From an uncultured Flavobacteriales bacterium (lineage in GTDB: Bacteria > Bacteroidota > Bacteroidia > Flavobacteriales > Schleiferiaceae): a DNA stretch of 39,966 nt. Positions 1-6,993 of the stretch are shown one piece after another. Numbering within the stretch: the first letter of the stretch is position 1; the number at the start of each line of letters is the position of its first letter. The position numbers and the translations under genes are program-made. The DNA lies in contig CATMQD010000007.1 of assembly GCA_950073045.1 (NCBI GenBank), positions 1-39,966 on the forward strand. Direction: 5' to 3'. The notes under the pieces were generated by a model. It did no database searches. It had not been told where the DNA came from and saw nothing but the letters and a program-made list of their open reading frames with translations.

Positions 1-500
1 GCTTTAACGGCGGGGGTTGGACTACCGATTACCTAATGGCGGTGCTAAATGTTCGTCAGCATGCTTATACCATTCCACGTGGTGCGGCTAGCTCTTTAGA
101 TGAGAATAAGAAGTTTAGCGACTATTATCCATATAGTGAGCGATTGCCATTAGCTGCCTGGACTAAGCCCTCGGTGGCTTTATGTAATGAAAGCTCGTAT
201 TCCAATGCTGAGATATTTAGTCATGCTTATAAAACTTTGGACCTAGGAACTTTGGTAGGTCAACCCACCTTTGGAGCAGTGATTTCTACCGGAGGCTCTA
301 GTCTTTTAAATGGTAGTTTTATCCGCCTACCTTTCCGTGCATGGTATGTAAAGGAAACCGGAGAAAATATGGAGAACGGTCCGGCGGTACCTGATGTTTT
401 GGTGGAAAACCCACCAGCGAGCCGCGCGGCAAATACCGATGCTCAATTGCAAAAGGCCGTTCAGATTCTTTTAGAACAAATCGATAAATCAAATAAGTGA
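1..500 (+). CDS. S41 family peptidase, tricorn-protease-like, C-terminal part
   Basis: Only the C-terminal part is present; the frame is open from the window edge (codons from base 3), so the ATG at 36 is internal. The visible sequence matches the S41 serine-protease core as found in tricorn-like proteases: FNGGGWTTDYL, then NESSYSNAEIF, where the Ser before NAE is the likely nucleophile, then GTLVGQPTFGAVIST and a closing ENGPAVPDVLVENPP. Such proteins degrade peptides and in Bacteroidota are usually large secreted enzymes with N-terminal beta-propeller and PDZ domains; those domains would lie upstream and are not visible. The next gene encodes another peptidase and starts within a few bases of this stop, so the two are probably co-transcribed. 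Family call is confident; substrate is unknown. Confidence 0.85.
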   Translation, partial: FNGGGWTTDYLMAVLNVRQHAYTIPRGAASSLDENKKFSDYYPYSERLPLAAWTKPSVALCNESSYSNAEIFSHAYKTLDLGTLVGQPTFGAVISTGGSSLLNGSFIRLPFRAWYVKETGENMENGPAVPDVLVENPPASRAANTDAQLQKAVQILLEQIDKSNK

Positions 501-502
501 TA

Positions 503-1681
503 ATGAAGTACAGAGTACTGGCGCTCAGCGCGTTTTTTAGTGTGGGTCTTTCGGCTCAGGACGATCTAATTAATAAGGTGAAAGGTAATGGTTCGGATAC
601 TGCCGGTTATCAATTCACCACTGTTATAGACTTGGAGGCTACTCCGGTTAAAAATCAGGGACGCAGTGGTACCTGCTGGTCTTATGCCACCACTGGCTTT
701 GTAGAAAGCGAAATGCTCCGCATGGGTAAGGAGCCGGTAGATATTTCAGAGATGTTTACTGTGCGCCATGTGTATAGCGATAAAGGTGAGAAATATGTGC
801 GCTTACACGGTCATCTAAACTTTGCCCAAGGTGGAGCCTTACCAGATGTGATGTATGTAATTAAAAAGTATGGTGCTGTTCCTCAAGAGCTTTATGAAGG
901 ATTGGAATATGGCACCGACATCAATAATCATGGTGAATTAGAAGGTGTGCTTAAGGCTCAACTAGATCACATTATTAAGAGTGAAAACGGAAAAATCACT
1001 CCGGTTTGGAAAGAAGGTTTCGAAAGTACGCTTGATGCCTATTTAGGAGAGTTGCCAGAAACTTTTAAATGGGAAGGAAAGACCTACACTCCTCGCAGTT
1101 TTGCTGATGAGTATATGGAAATCAATCCCGATGATTATGTGCAATTAACTTCTTTTACTCACCATGAGATGAATGAAGAAGTTATGATTCAAGTACCTGA
1201 CAACTGGGCTTGGGGTAAGGCTTATAATGTATCCTTAAATGATATGATGGGTGCTTTGGATGGCGCTTTGGAGGAAGGCTATACCGTAGCTTGGGCTACC
1301 GATGTTAGTGAGAAAGGATTTTCTTTACGCAATGGCGTTGCTATTGTTCCGGCTAAAGATTACTACGATATGACTGCAGCGGAGCGTAAATCAATGTTTG
1401 ACGGTCCAAAGGAGGAAATGGAAATCACTCAAGAGCTTCGCCAAGAGGCTTATGACAATTACGAGACTACCGATGACCACGGAATGTTAATCACCGGTAT
1501 TGTAAAGGATCAGGACGGAAATAAATACTATATCGTAAAAAACAGTTGGGGCGAGCGTGGTAATGACTTCCGTGCGGGTTATATCAATGCTTCTGAGGCT
1601 TTTGTGGCTTATAAGTCGATTAGTATTATGATGCATAAGGATGCTTTGCCTAAAGCTTTACGCAAGAAATTAGGTCTATAA
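503..1681 (+). CDS. Secreted C1B papain-like peptidase (bleomycin hydrolase / aminopeptidase C type)
   Basis: The protein has about 392 residues. I start it at the ATG at 503 (MKYRVLALSAFFSVGLSAQ, a clean Sec signal peptide) rather than at the GTG at 497 in the ORF track. Papain-fold catalytic elements are all visible: Gln and Cys in VKNQGRSGTCWSYA (Cys near residue 58), His in DDHGMLITG, and Asn in IVKNSWGERGND. The NQGRSGTCW and KNSWGE signatures and the length fit family C1B (bleomycin hydrolase, PepC), whose classical members are cytoplasmic aminopeptidases. The signal peptide points to a periplasmic or exported version, which is common in Bacteroidota. It follows the S41 protease without a gap, suggesting a shared peptide-degrading role. 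A hairpin about 85 bases downstream may terminate it. Confidence 0.9.
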   Translation: MKYRVLALSAFFSVGLSAQDDLINKVKGNGSDTAGYQFTTVIDLEATPVKNQGRSGTCWSYATTGFVESEMLRMGKEPVDISEMFTVRHVYSDKGEKYVRLHGHLNFAQGGALPDVMYVIKKYGAVPQELYEGLEYGTDINNHGELEGVLKAQLDHIIKSENGKITPVWKEGFESTLDAYLGELPETFKWEGKTYTPRSFADEYMEINPDDYVQLTSFTHHEMNEEVMIQVPDNWAWGKAYNVSLNDMMGALDGALEEGYTVAWATDVSEKGFSLRNGVAIVPAKDYYDMTAAERKSMFDGPKEEMEITQELRQEAYDNYETTDDHGMLITGIVKDQDGNKYYIVKNSWGERGNDFRAGYINASEAFVAYKSISIMMHKDALPKALRKKLGL

Positions 1682-1764
1682 ATAAACTCTTTATTTTTCC
1701 TGTTAAGGGAAAACTGTTCCATTTAGGGAGTATTTTAGGAAAAGAGGAATATTCAAAGCTTTGT

Positions 1765-1798
1765 AAATGAGTGTGTTGTATTTTCGGCACACTCATTT
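1765..1798 (+). terminator. Hairpin, candidate terminator after the C1B peptidase
   Basis: A perfect 11-bp inverted repeat, AAATGAGTGTG and CACACTCATTT, encloses a 12-base loop and is followed by a T-rich stretch (cttatttata). It lies between the C1B peptidase and the next lipoprotein gene. The ORF-track start at 1767 falls inside this stem, which argues against that start. The T tract is weak, so termination is likely but not certain. Confidence 0.5.
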
Positions 1799-1817
1799 CT
1801 TATTTATAGGCAAAATC

Positions 1818-2249
1818 ATGGATATGAAGAAGCGTATAATATTATTAAGTTTTCTAAGTGCAGGACTTTTGGTTTCCTGTTCTAAAGATGAGCCCGCGGG
1901 CAATACCGGAAACACATCTGCCGTAGAGCGATTTGAAGACCTACAGGTAAATGATGATTTTAACTGGTCGACCAATAGTAGCTACGAGCTTGAATTACAA
2001 GGCTTAAAAACTTTACCTTTTGCGAAGAAGGGCCTAATCGAGGTTCGTAATTTAGACAATGAGCTCATCGCTCGCAGAAATACTGAGATTTCTCAGGATT
2101 TAAAATTTGAATTCGAGGCAGCGGCTGGTATAGATGCCTTTGTAGTAAGCTTTGGCAGCATTAGTAAACAAGTTATGGTGTCTAATAATAAGGCCGTATT
2201 CGACTATCTGCCAGTAGATGATACTAGTGATATTGACGAATCAAACTAA
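1818..2249 (+). CDS. Small lipoprotein upstream of LruC-domain protein
   Basis: I start at the ATG at 1818 (MDMKKRIILLSFLSAGLLVSCSKDEP); a second ATG at 1824 is equally possible. Either gives a lipoprotein signal ending in a VSC-type lipobox. The track start at 1767 lies in a hairpin and adds an unlikely N-terminus. The mature protein (about 120 residues) has a QVNDDFNWST segment followed by a beta-rich stretch, and an acidic C-terminus (DDTSDIDESN). A 'dFnwsT' segment like this is, to my recollection, common near the N-terminus of Bacteroidota LruC-domain proteins. The LruC gene begins 12 bases after the stop, so the two probably act together at the cell surface or in the periplasm. No specific function can be assigned. 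Confidence 0.75.
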   Translation: MDMKKRIILLSFLSAGLLVSCSKDEPAGNTGNTSAVERFEDLQVNDDFNWSTNSSYELELQGLKTLPFAKKGLIEVRNLDNELIARRNTEISQDLKFEFEAAAGIDAFVVSFGSISKQVMVSNNKAVFDYLPVDDTSDIDESN

Positions 2250-2261
2250 AGGAATTATAGC

Positions 2262-3704
2262 ATGAAAAATTTAGCAATCGCCCTTGGACTAAGCTTAAGT
2301 TTTGGACTTTCTGCCCAAACTGTGAGCACTGATTTTGAAAGCTCGAAAGGAAATCGTTCGGCAGAAACCTGTTGGGGTTTTGGCGGATTTAGTCTTACAG
2401 CAAAGTCAAACCACAAACCCATTAACGGTTATAGTGCCCGCAGTGGTTCTTTAAATTCAAATAAAAATTCCTTTTGGATGAAATCGCCTTTTATTGAGTT
2501 AAAAGGAGGTAACATCACTTTTGATGCACGCTTAAGTAGCAGCGATGGCTCACGTTCTTTTATAGTTTATGTGGACTTCATTCCTTATGATGCCAATGAC
2601 ACCTATGGAGAGGATGATGCCAATATAGTGAGTGGAGGTAGTTATACCTTAAATAGTCCACAAGAAAACATTCAGGCAGTGAGTATTCCAGTGCCAGCCA
2701 CTGTTGCTAATAATGGAAAAGCTTACAAGGTATATTGGCGCTTTGAGTCGGCAGCGGGTAACCGTAACCGTCGTATGATTGTAGATAATATCTCAATCCC
2801 AGGAGTTTATGTTTCAGACCCAAGCAATAACTGTAAAGTTTTAACTCAAGTTGCCGATAGCGACTTTGATGGTGTTGATGATGATATTGATCAATATCCT
2901 AATGATCCAGACCGTGCTTATGCGGCCTATAATCCAGGTGAAAACACCTATGGTACTTTTGCTTACGAGGATTTATGGCCAGCAAAAGGGGATTACGACT
3001 TTAATGACTTGGTATTAGATCATCAAGAGTTATTCATCTTCGATGCGAACAACCGTGTAAAAGAGATTCAAGCTAAATTTGTAGTGCGCGCTTTAGGTGG
3101 TGATTTAATTCAAGGTTTTGGGGTACACTTCTTCGGTATTAATCCTTCTCAAATTGAGAGTGCTACAGGAGCCAGTCTTACTACGGGTACTATTGCTACA
3201 AATGCGAATGGCACAGAGCAAGGTCAGAGCAGTGCTGTGCTTATTGTTTGCGATGATGTTGAACAGGTAATTAACCGTACTTCTGGTGCCTTCTTTAATA
3301 CCGTGCCAGAAAACCCCGAGGGAACTTCGGATACCATTTCAGTTAATGTGGTTTTCACCACTGCGATAAGCATGAGTGACATGGATAATGTATCCATTTT
3401 CGCTTATAAAAACCGCGATCAAGAGATTCATCGCAAAGGCAAACGTCCTACTGATAAGGCTGATCAAAGCTTATTTGGAACCATGGACGATGCTTCAGAT
3501 CCAGCTAATGGCACTTATTACTGCACAGAGCAAGGTCACCCTTGGGCCATTGAACTATCACAGCGTTTCGACTACCCAGCCGAGCGAGTTGACATTGTAC
3601 AAGCTTATTTGAATTTTGCAAATTGGGCCCAGTCCAATGGCGGTGCTTATGAGAATTGGTACACCCAAGAAAGCGGTAACCGTAACTCTGGAAATTTATA
3701 TTAG
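2262..3704 (+). CDS. LruC domain-containing secreted protein
   Basis: The 480-residue protein starts with a Sec signal peptide (MKNLAIALGLSLSFGLSAQ) and has AAAGGA-like spacing upstream (aaaggaattatagc). Residues about 20-180 look like a beta-sandwich adhesion or carbohydrate-binding-like domain. A calcium-binding repeat follows (DSDFDGVDDDIDQYPNDPDR, about 198-217), then the LruC domain with its signature YGTFAYEDLWPAKGDYDFNDLVLDHQ and the C-terminal HPWAIELSQRFDYPAE region. LruC domains were named from a Leptospira protein and occur widely in Bacteroidota surface proteins, mostly of unknown role. No type IX C-terminal sorting domain is seen. It follows a small lipoprotein as a two-gene unit. 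Confidence 0.9.
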   Translation: MKNLAIALGLSLSFGLSAQTVSTDFESSKGNRSAETCWGFGGFSLTAKSNHKPINGYSARSGSLNSNKNSFWMKSPFIELKGGNITFDARLSSSDGSRSFIVYVDFIPYDANDTYGEDDANIVSGGSYTLNSPQENIQAVSIPVPATVANNGKAYKVYWRFESAAGNRNRRMIVDNISIPGVYVSDPSNNCKVLTQVADSDFDGVDDDIDQYPNDPDRAYAAYNPGENTYGTFAYEDLWPAKGDYDFNDLVLDHQELFIFDANNRVKEIQAKFVVRALGGDLIQGFGVHFFGINPSQIESATGASLTTGTIATNANGTEQGQSSAVLIVCDDVEQVINRTSGAFFNTVPENPEGTSDTISVNVVFTTAISMSDMDNVSIFAYKNRDQEIHRKGKRPTDKADQSLFGTMDDASDPANGTYYCTEQGHPWAIELSQRFDYPAERVDIVQAYLNFANWAQSNGGAYENWYTQESGNRNSGNLY

Positions 3705-3750
3705 GAATTCCTTTGGCTCAGCTTTTGCTTGAGAAAGGTAAATCAGGATT

Positions 3751-3876
3751 ATGGTCGCCTTAATTTTTATTCTACTTTTTATGCTTGCCATCCTTAATTG
3801 GATCTTAAATTCTTCATATCCGAAATTTATGGCGGAGGATAGTGCTAAGCTCTCTTATGCACTTGTGCAGATGTAG
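3751..3876 (+). CDS. Candidate 41-residue membrane peptide
   Basis: This ORF is too short for the supplied track. It begins with ATG shortly after a purine-rich stretch (gagaaaggtaaatcagg) and encodes MVALIFILLFMLAILNWIL followed by a polar tail of about 20 residues ending in LVQM. The first 19 residues would make one transmembrane helix. It sits just after the LruC gene and ahead of a strong terminator, so it could be translated from the same transcript. There is no homologue I recognise, and an AT-rich spacer can give such an ORF by chance. Low confidence. Confidence 0.28.
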   Translation: MVALIFILLFMLAILNWILNSSYPKFMAEDSAKLSYALVQM

Positions 3877-3915
3877 TGAAAGTCAAAGGAATAGAGCTTT
3901 AAGCGCGAGCAATAG

Positions 3916-3953
3916 AAAAGTACCTGAGAAAATTTCAAAAGTACCTGAGAAAA
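3916..3953. repeat. Two 17-bp direct repeats
   Basis: AAAAGTACCTGAGAAAA occurs at 3916-3932 and again at 3937-3953, with a period of 21 bases. The pair lies immediately before the terminator hairpin. Two exact copies at two helical turns could be a protein-binding site, or simply a local duplication. Confidence 0.5.
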
Positions 3954-3956
3954 ATA

Positions 3957-3998
3957 AAAAAGCTCCTGTGTTTTTTCCTAAAAGCACAGGAGCTTTTT
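3957..3998. terminator. Strong bidirectional intrinsic terminator
   Basis: A perfect stem AAAAGCTCCTGTG / CACAGGAGCTTTT encloses a 14-base loop, with an A run on the left and a T run on the right, so it can act in both directions. It is the best terminator in the window on the plus strand and probably ends the lipoprotein/LruC transcript. Confidence 0.85.
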
Positions 3999-4164
3999 AG
4001 TTTCTTGACCTTAGTATTTAAGTGGCTTGCGCTGAGCATTGCTCTTATTGCTCGCCTCAAGGAGAAAAGAAGAACTAGTCGAATTCTGAATATCAACTAA
4101 CCTCTAGCTAGAATTGACTTTTTAGGTAGGCCTTAAAGCACTACAAAATGCGTGGTAGCTAGTC

Positions 4165-4300
4165 CCATGGAGATGGTACCATTGTTATGTCGCCCCTATG
4201 GGGCTAATGAAATGATTGGTGTAGGTAATGTTACAAAAGTCAAGCTCCTACGGAGCTAGTTCAGAGGCAGTCCCTTCTCTACTACACCTAATAACAATGT
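4165..4300. repeat. REP-like palindromic intergenic element
   Basis: This spacer contains two short palindromes of similar design, GCCCCTATGGGGC (4192-4204) and AGCTCCTACGGAGCT (4243-4257), each a GC-rich stem around a TAY loop. They are enclosed by outer inverted repeats CATTGTTAT (4180-4188) with ATAACAATG (4291-4299), and GGTGTAG (4218-4224) with CTACACC (4282-4288). The arrangement resembles dispersed REP/RAYT-type repeats that I recall between genes in Bacteroidota. No transposase gene is nearby. The rest of the spacer (about 4000-4165) shows nothing I can assign. Confidence 0.5.
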
Positions 4301-4356
4301 ATATTCACCGGAAAATTCAATAACCATTTCCCCCTGGGACAAAACCACTTTGCCTT

Positions 4357-5166
4357 ATGAAAAAAACCTTAATCGCCCTATCCATGATCTTCATGGTTGC
4401 TTGTGGAAACAGAACCAATAAACAGGGGAGCGACGAAGAAGTGAATTTTAGCTGGGATTTTAGCCAGCCTAAAAACATAATCTACTCTTATACCCAAGAA
4501 GTTGAAGCGGATTTTAAAATGGATAAAGAGGGGGCGAGCGACAAAACCAAAATGTGGGGAGATGGTCAGCTTAAGGTCCAAGTGAAGGATAGCAAGTTGG
4601 CCGATTTGAGCATAAGTGATTTTGAAATAAAGATGGTAAGTTTTGGTAAGGATGATACACCTGGGGATACCACTACTCAAACATCAGGGATTAGTGTAGT
4701 GCAAGACATGAATGCGGATGGAAGTTTTGCCGCGCATAGTGATGTAATCTTTAATATGCTATTCCCCTTACCTAAAAAGAACATAGGGCTGAATGATACA
4801 GATGAGATCCCTTTACAAATGCCTTTTAATGTGAGTGGTTCACGTTTAGTAAGCAAAGGGCAAATTACTCTAAGCTTCCTAAAATACGGAGAGCTCGATG
4901 GCCGATCATGTGCAATTTTTAAAGGAGAGATTGATATTTCAAAACTTGATATTCCAGAGGAATTAAATGGAGAGTACAGGTCTTCAACAACTGGCACAGG
5001 CACCTATTACTTTGATGTGGATAATGGCTATTATTTAGGATCCGATGTTGAAATGATTATGTACAACTTGATTGATACGGGATCTGAGGATGAATATGAT
5101 TTTGGCTTTGGGGAGACTAGTTCAAAAAATATCTTTAAGATTAGATTTCAGGAAGTAGAGGAATAG
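4357..5166 (+). CDS. Hypothetical lipoprotein
   Basis: The 269-residue product starts MKKTLIALSMIFMVACGN, a lipoprotein signal with the lipidated Cys at 16. The mature part is acidic and beta-rich, with alternating hydrophobic residues (for example GQLKVQVKDSKLADLSISDFEIKMV and GQITLSFLKYGELDGRSCAIFKGEID), and a late segment GTGTYYFDVDNGYYLGSDVEM that resembles proteins measuring or storing on the outer-membrane inner face. I do not recognise a named family; a DUF6263-like fold is possible but unproven. It stands alone, with the REP-like element upstream and short hairpins downstream. Confidence 0.7.
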   Translation: MKKTLIALSMIFMVACGNRTNKQGSDEEVNFSWDFSQPKNIIYSYTQEVEADFKMDKEGASDKTKMWGDGQLKVQVKDSKLADLSISDFEIKMVSFGKDDTPGDTTTQTSGISVVQDMNADGSFAAHSDVIFNMLFPLPKKNIGLNDTDEIPLQMPFNVSGSRLVSKGQITLSFLKYGELDGRSCAIFKGEIDISKLDIPEELNGEYRSSTTGTGTYYFDVDNGYYLGSDVEMIMYNLIDTGSEDEYDFGFGETSSKNIFKIRFQEVEE

Positions 5167-5197
5167 CTAGTTGCCTCTAGGAATTGAACCCTAAAAT

Positions 5198-5255
5198 GCT
5201 TTTTTGGATTAAAAAAGCTTTGCCTTAATCGCAATCGGCTTTTAGGTCGATTAAG
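5198..5255. terminator. Two weak hairpins downstream of the lipoprotein
   Basis: GCTTTTTT-ggatt-AAAAAAGC (5198-5218) and CTTAATCG-16 nt-CGATTAAG (5224-5255) lie between two convergent genes. The first stem is mostly A-T and the second has a long loop and no T run, so they are only candidate transcript ends. Confidence 0.3.
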
Positions 5256-5368
5256 ATGGTCATTTTAATCAATCAGAAACAAATCGGTTCAATCATCTAA
5301 AAAAGAGAAATCCAGAAGCAATTTAATTTTGCCCCTGGATTTTAATTTTTGGTATTGCTTTCTTCAGC

Positions 5369-6253
5369 TTAAAAGCCAAACATACCATTATTATTGGCTA
5401 AGCCTTCACTTGGAATAGGCTGGATAACATCCCAATGCTCCACGGCTTTACCATTTTCAAAACGTAAGAGGTCATAAAAAACATTGTTAGTACCATTCCA
5501 CTGTCCCTCGCTAACGGTTAAAACAAAGTTTCCTTCGCCAAGAACTTTGTGAATTTTAGTGTACTGGAACATATTGTTTTGAGAACTTAGGTATTCAACC
5601 GCTTCACCGATTCCGGCCAAACCATCTTTAATTTGAGGGTTATGCTGGTCATATTGCTCCGAACTAATGTAGTCTGCGATTTTACCAGGATTTTTACCCA
5701 TGAGGATATCCTCTACCATCTTTTTTGCAATAGCCTTATTGGCTTCGGTTTTATCCAAATCGGTAGGACTTGTTGGGCCATCAGTTTGACTTCTACCACT
5801 GGCAGTTTGCTTTACTAAAGGGGTCATTGCATCCCAATGTTCGGCTACTTTACCATTTTCGTCAACTCGGATAATATCAAAGGAAACCATTTCTTCTGCT
5901 CCAAATGGCTTGGCATTTCTCCAGATATTATGCATAAACACATAGTTGCCATCTTGAAACATTCTTACGTTCTCAGCGGTGGTACCATTTTCTTGAAGAA
6001 CAGGCAACATATTGATGAATGGTTCTAAACCTGTTGGAATAAATGGATTGTGTTGGATGTAATTGGTGTTGGCATAGCTCCGCATTGTAGCGGTGTCGGC
6101 CTTAAGTACCGCTCCTAAAAAGGTACCTACGATTTCTTTGTTGGTCATTTTTGTTTTTTTTGGTTCGCTTAATTCGCTTGTTGACTTAGTTTTACTTGAG
6201 CTGCAGGAGCTTAGAATTCCCGCTAGCGCAACTAGAGCTATTGCTTTTCTCAT
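5369..6253 (-). CDS. Lipoprotein with two SnoaL-like domains
   Basis: I start at the ATG whose complement is at 6251-6253, giving MRKAIALVALAGILSSCSSSK, a lipoprotein signal with Cys17; the longer track start adds 15 residues before the signal. The 294-residue protein contains two copies of a SnoaL/NTF2-like alpha+beta domain: the first runs from about 36 (MTNKEIVGTFLGAVLKADT) to VAEHWDAMTPL, the second from about 168 (EANKAIAKKMVEDIL) to AVEHWDVIQP. Both contain the YxQHNP segment (YIQHNPFIPTG, YDQHNPQIKDG) and the final EHWD, typical of predicted SnoaL-like polyketide cyclase family proteins. Substrate is unknown. It is divergent from an HxlR regulator, which is its likely controller. Confidence 0.8.
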   Translation of the reverse strand: MRKAIALVALAGILSSCSSSKTKSTSELSEPKKTKMTNKEIVGTFLGAVLKADTATMRSYANTNYIQHNPFIPTGLEPFINMLPVLQENGTTAENVRMFQDGNYVFMHNIWRNAKPFGAEEMVSFDIIRVDENGKVAEHWDAMTPLVKQTASGRSQTDGPTSPTDLDKTEANKAIAKKMVEDILMGKNPGKIADYISSEQYDQHNPQIKDGLAGIGEAVEYLSSQNNMFQYTKIHKVLGEGNFVLTVSEGQWNGTNNVFYDLLRFENGKAVEHWDVIQPIPSEGLANNNGMFGF

Positions 6254-6280
6254 GTGATTAGTTTGTTTTACTTTTGATTC

Positions 6281-6321
6281 GCAAGCAATATTACACAATA
6301 ACTTTCAAATTGCAAGTAATA
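6281..6321. promoter_or_regulatory. Candidate HxlR operator repeats
   Basis: GCAAGCAATA (6281-6290) and GCAAGTAATA (6312-6321) form a direct repeat whose starts are 31 bases apart, about three helical turns. They fill the short gap between the SnoaL lipoprotein and the HxlR gene. Partial inverted symmetry (ATTAC, GTAAT) is also present. The link to HxlR binding is inference. Confidence 0.35.
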
Positions 6322-6338
6322 ATTTAATTGGAATTTTC

Positions 6339-6779
6339 ATGCCCCTAGATTTTAGATGTAATTGTCCTTTCACTTCAGCCCTCGATATGCTAGGAGATAA
6401 GTGGATACTAGTTATCGTTAAGCAAATGCTCATAGAGGGCAAGGAAACCTTTAAGGACTTTACTGAAAGCGAAGAAGCGATTGCAACCAATATCCTTTCC
6501 TCAAAACTTAAATTGCTAGAAGAGATTGGAATTGTTGTTAAAACGATGCGTCCAAATAATAAGAAAACCAAGCTTTATCTACTAACAGAAAAGGGCTTGG
6601 CTTTAACCCCGATTTTAGTTGAACTCGCTCGATGGAGCGACGGAAACCTAAGGGATATTCACCCGACCATTGTAAATGGGGAAGGAATGGAAATGCTGAG
6701 GAAGGATAAACAGGCCTTTGCTATGAGTCTAGAAAATCGATACCGAGAAAAGTTAGCAAGCTTGGAGCTAAATGCCTAA
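6339..6779 (+). CDS. HxlR-family transcriptional regulator
   Basis: The 146-residue protein has the HxlR winged-helix pattern: an N-terminal Cys (RCNCPFTSALDMLGDKWILVIVKQML, Cys near 8), the recognition region FKDFTESEEAIATNILSSKLKLLEEIGIV, and the wing PNNKKTKLYLLTEKGLALTPILVELARWSD. HxlR proteins are dimeric DNA-binding regulators, several of which sense aldehydes or thiol-reactive stress through a conserved N-terminal Cys. It is transcribed away from the SnoaL lipoprotein gene with an 85-base gap containing paired repeats, so autoregulation and control of that neighbour are likely. Confidence 0.92.
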   Translation: MPLDFRCNCPFTSALDMLGDKWILVIVKQMLIEGKETFKDFTESEEAIATNILSSKLKLLEEIGIVVKTMRPNNKKTKLYLLTEKGLALTPILVELARWSDGNLRDIHPTIVNGEGMEMLRKDKQAFAMSLENRYREKLASLELNA

Positions 6780-6954
6780 TCAAGATTGAGGTTTCCGAAT
6801 CCGGGGCCCAATTAAAATATTTACTCCTTCGAATCCTTCTAAGAATAGTTAATTCAAGTGCTTTCCAGATCTTCATTCTCAGGAAGGATTTAATTACCTT
6901 TTGCCTCTCTAAAAGACTAGGCTAATAACTTTAGGAGCCAAGTTTTACCATTAT

Positions 6955-6979
6955 AGTAGCCAAAAATTTTAAGGCTACT
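6955..6979. promoter_or_regulatory. Inverted repeat upstream of the serine-hydrolase-like gene
   Basis: AGTAGCC and GGCTACT flank an 11-base AT-rich centre (aaaaattttaa) 15 bases before the start codon at 6994. It is close to a full palindrome and overlaps the likely promoter (TGAATTTG, one mismatch to TAnnTTTG, at 6979-6986). It may be an operator; no regulator is identified. Confidence 0.3.
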
Positions 6980-6993
6980 GAATTTGACTTTTC

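Noticed and set aside
4378-5003. Minus-strand ORFs antisense to the lipoprotein at 4357
   Set aside because: They mirror the coding frame of the lipoprotein and show no signal, domain or promoter.
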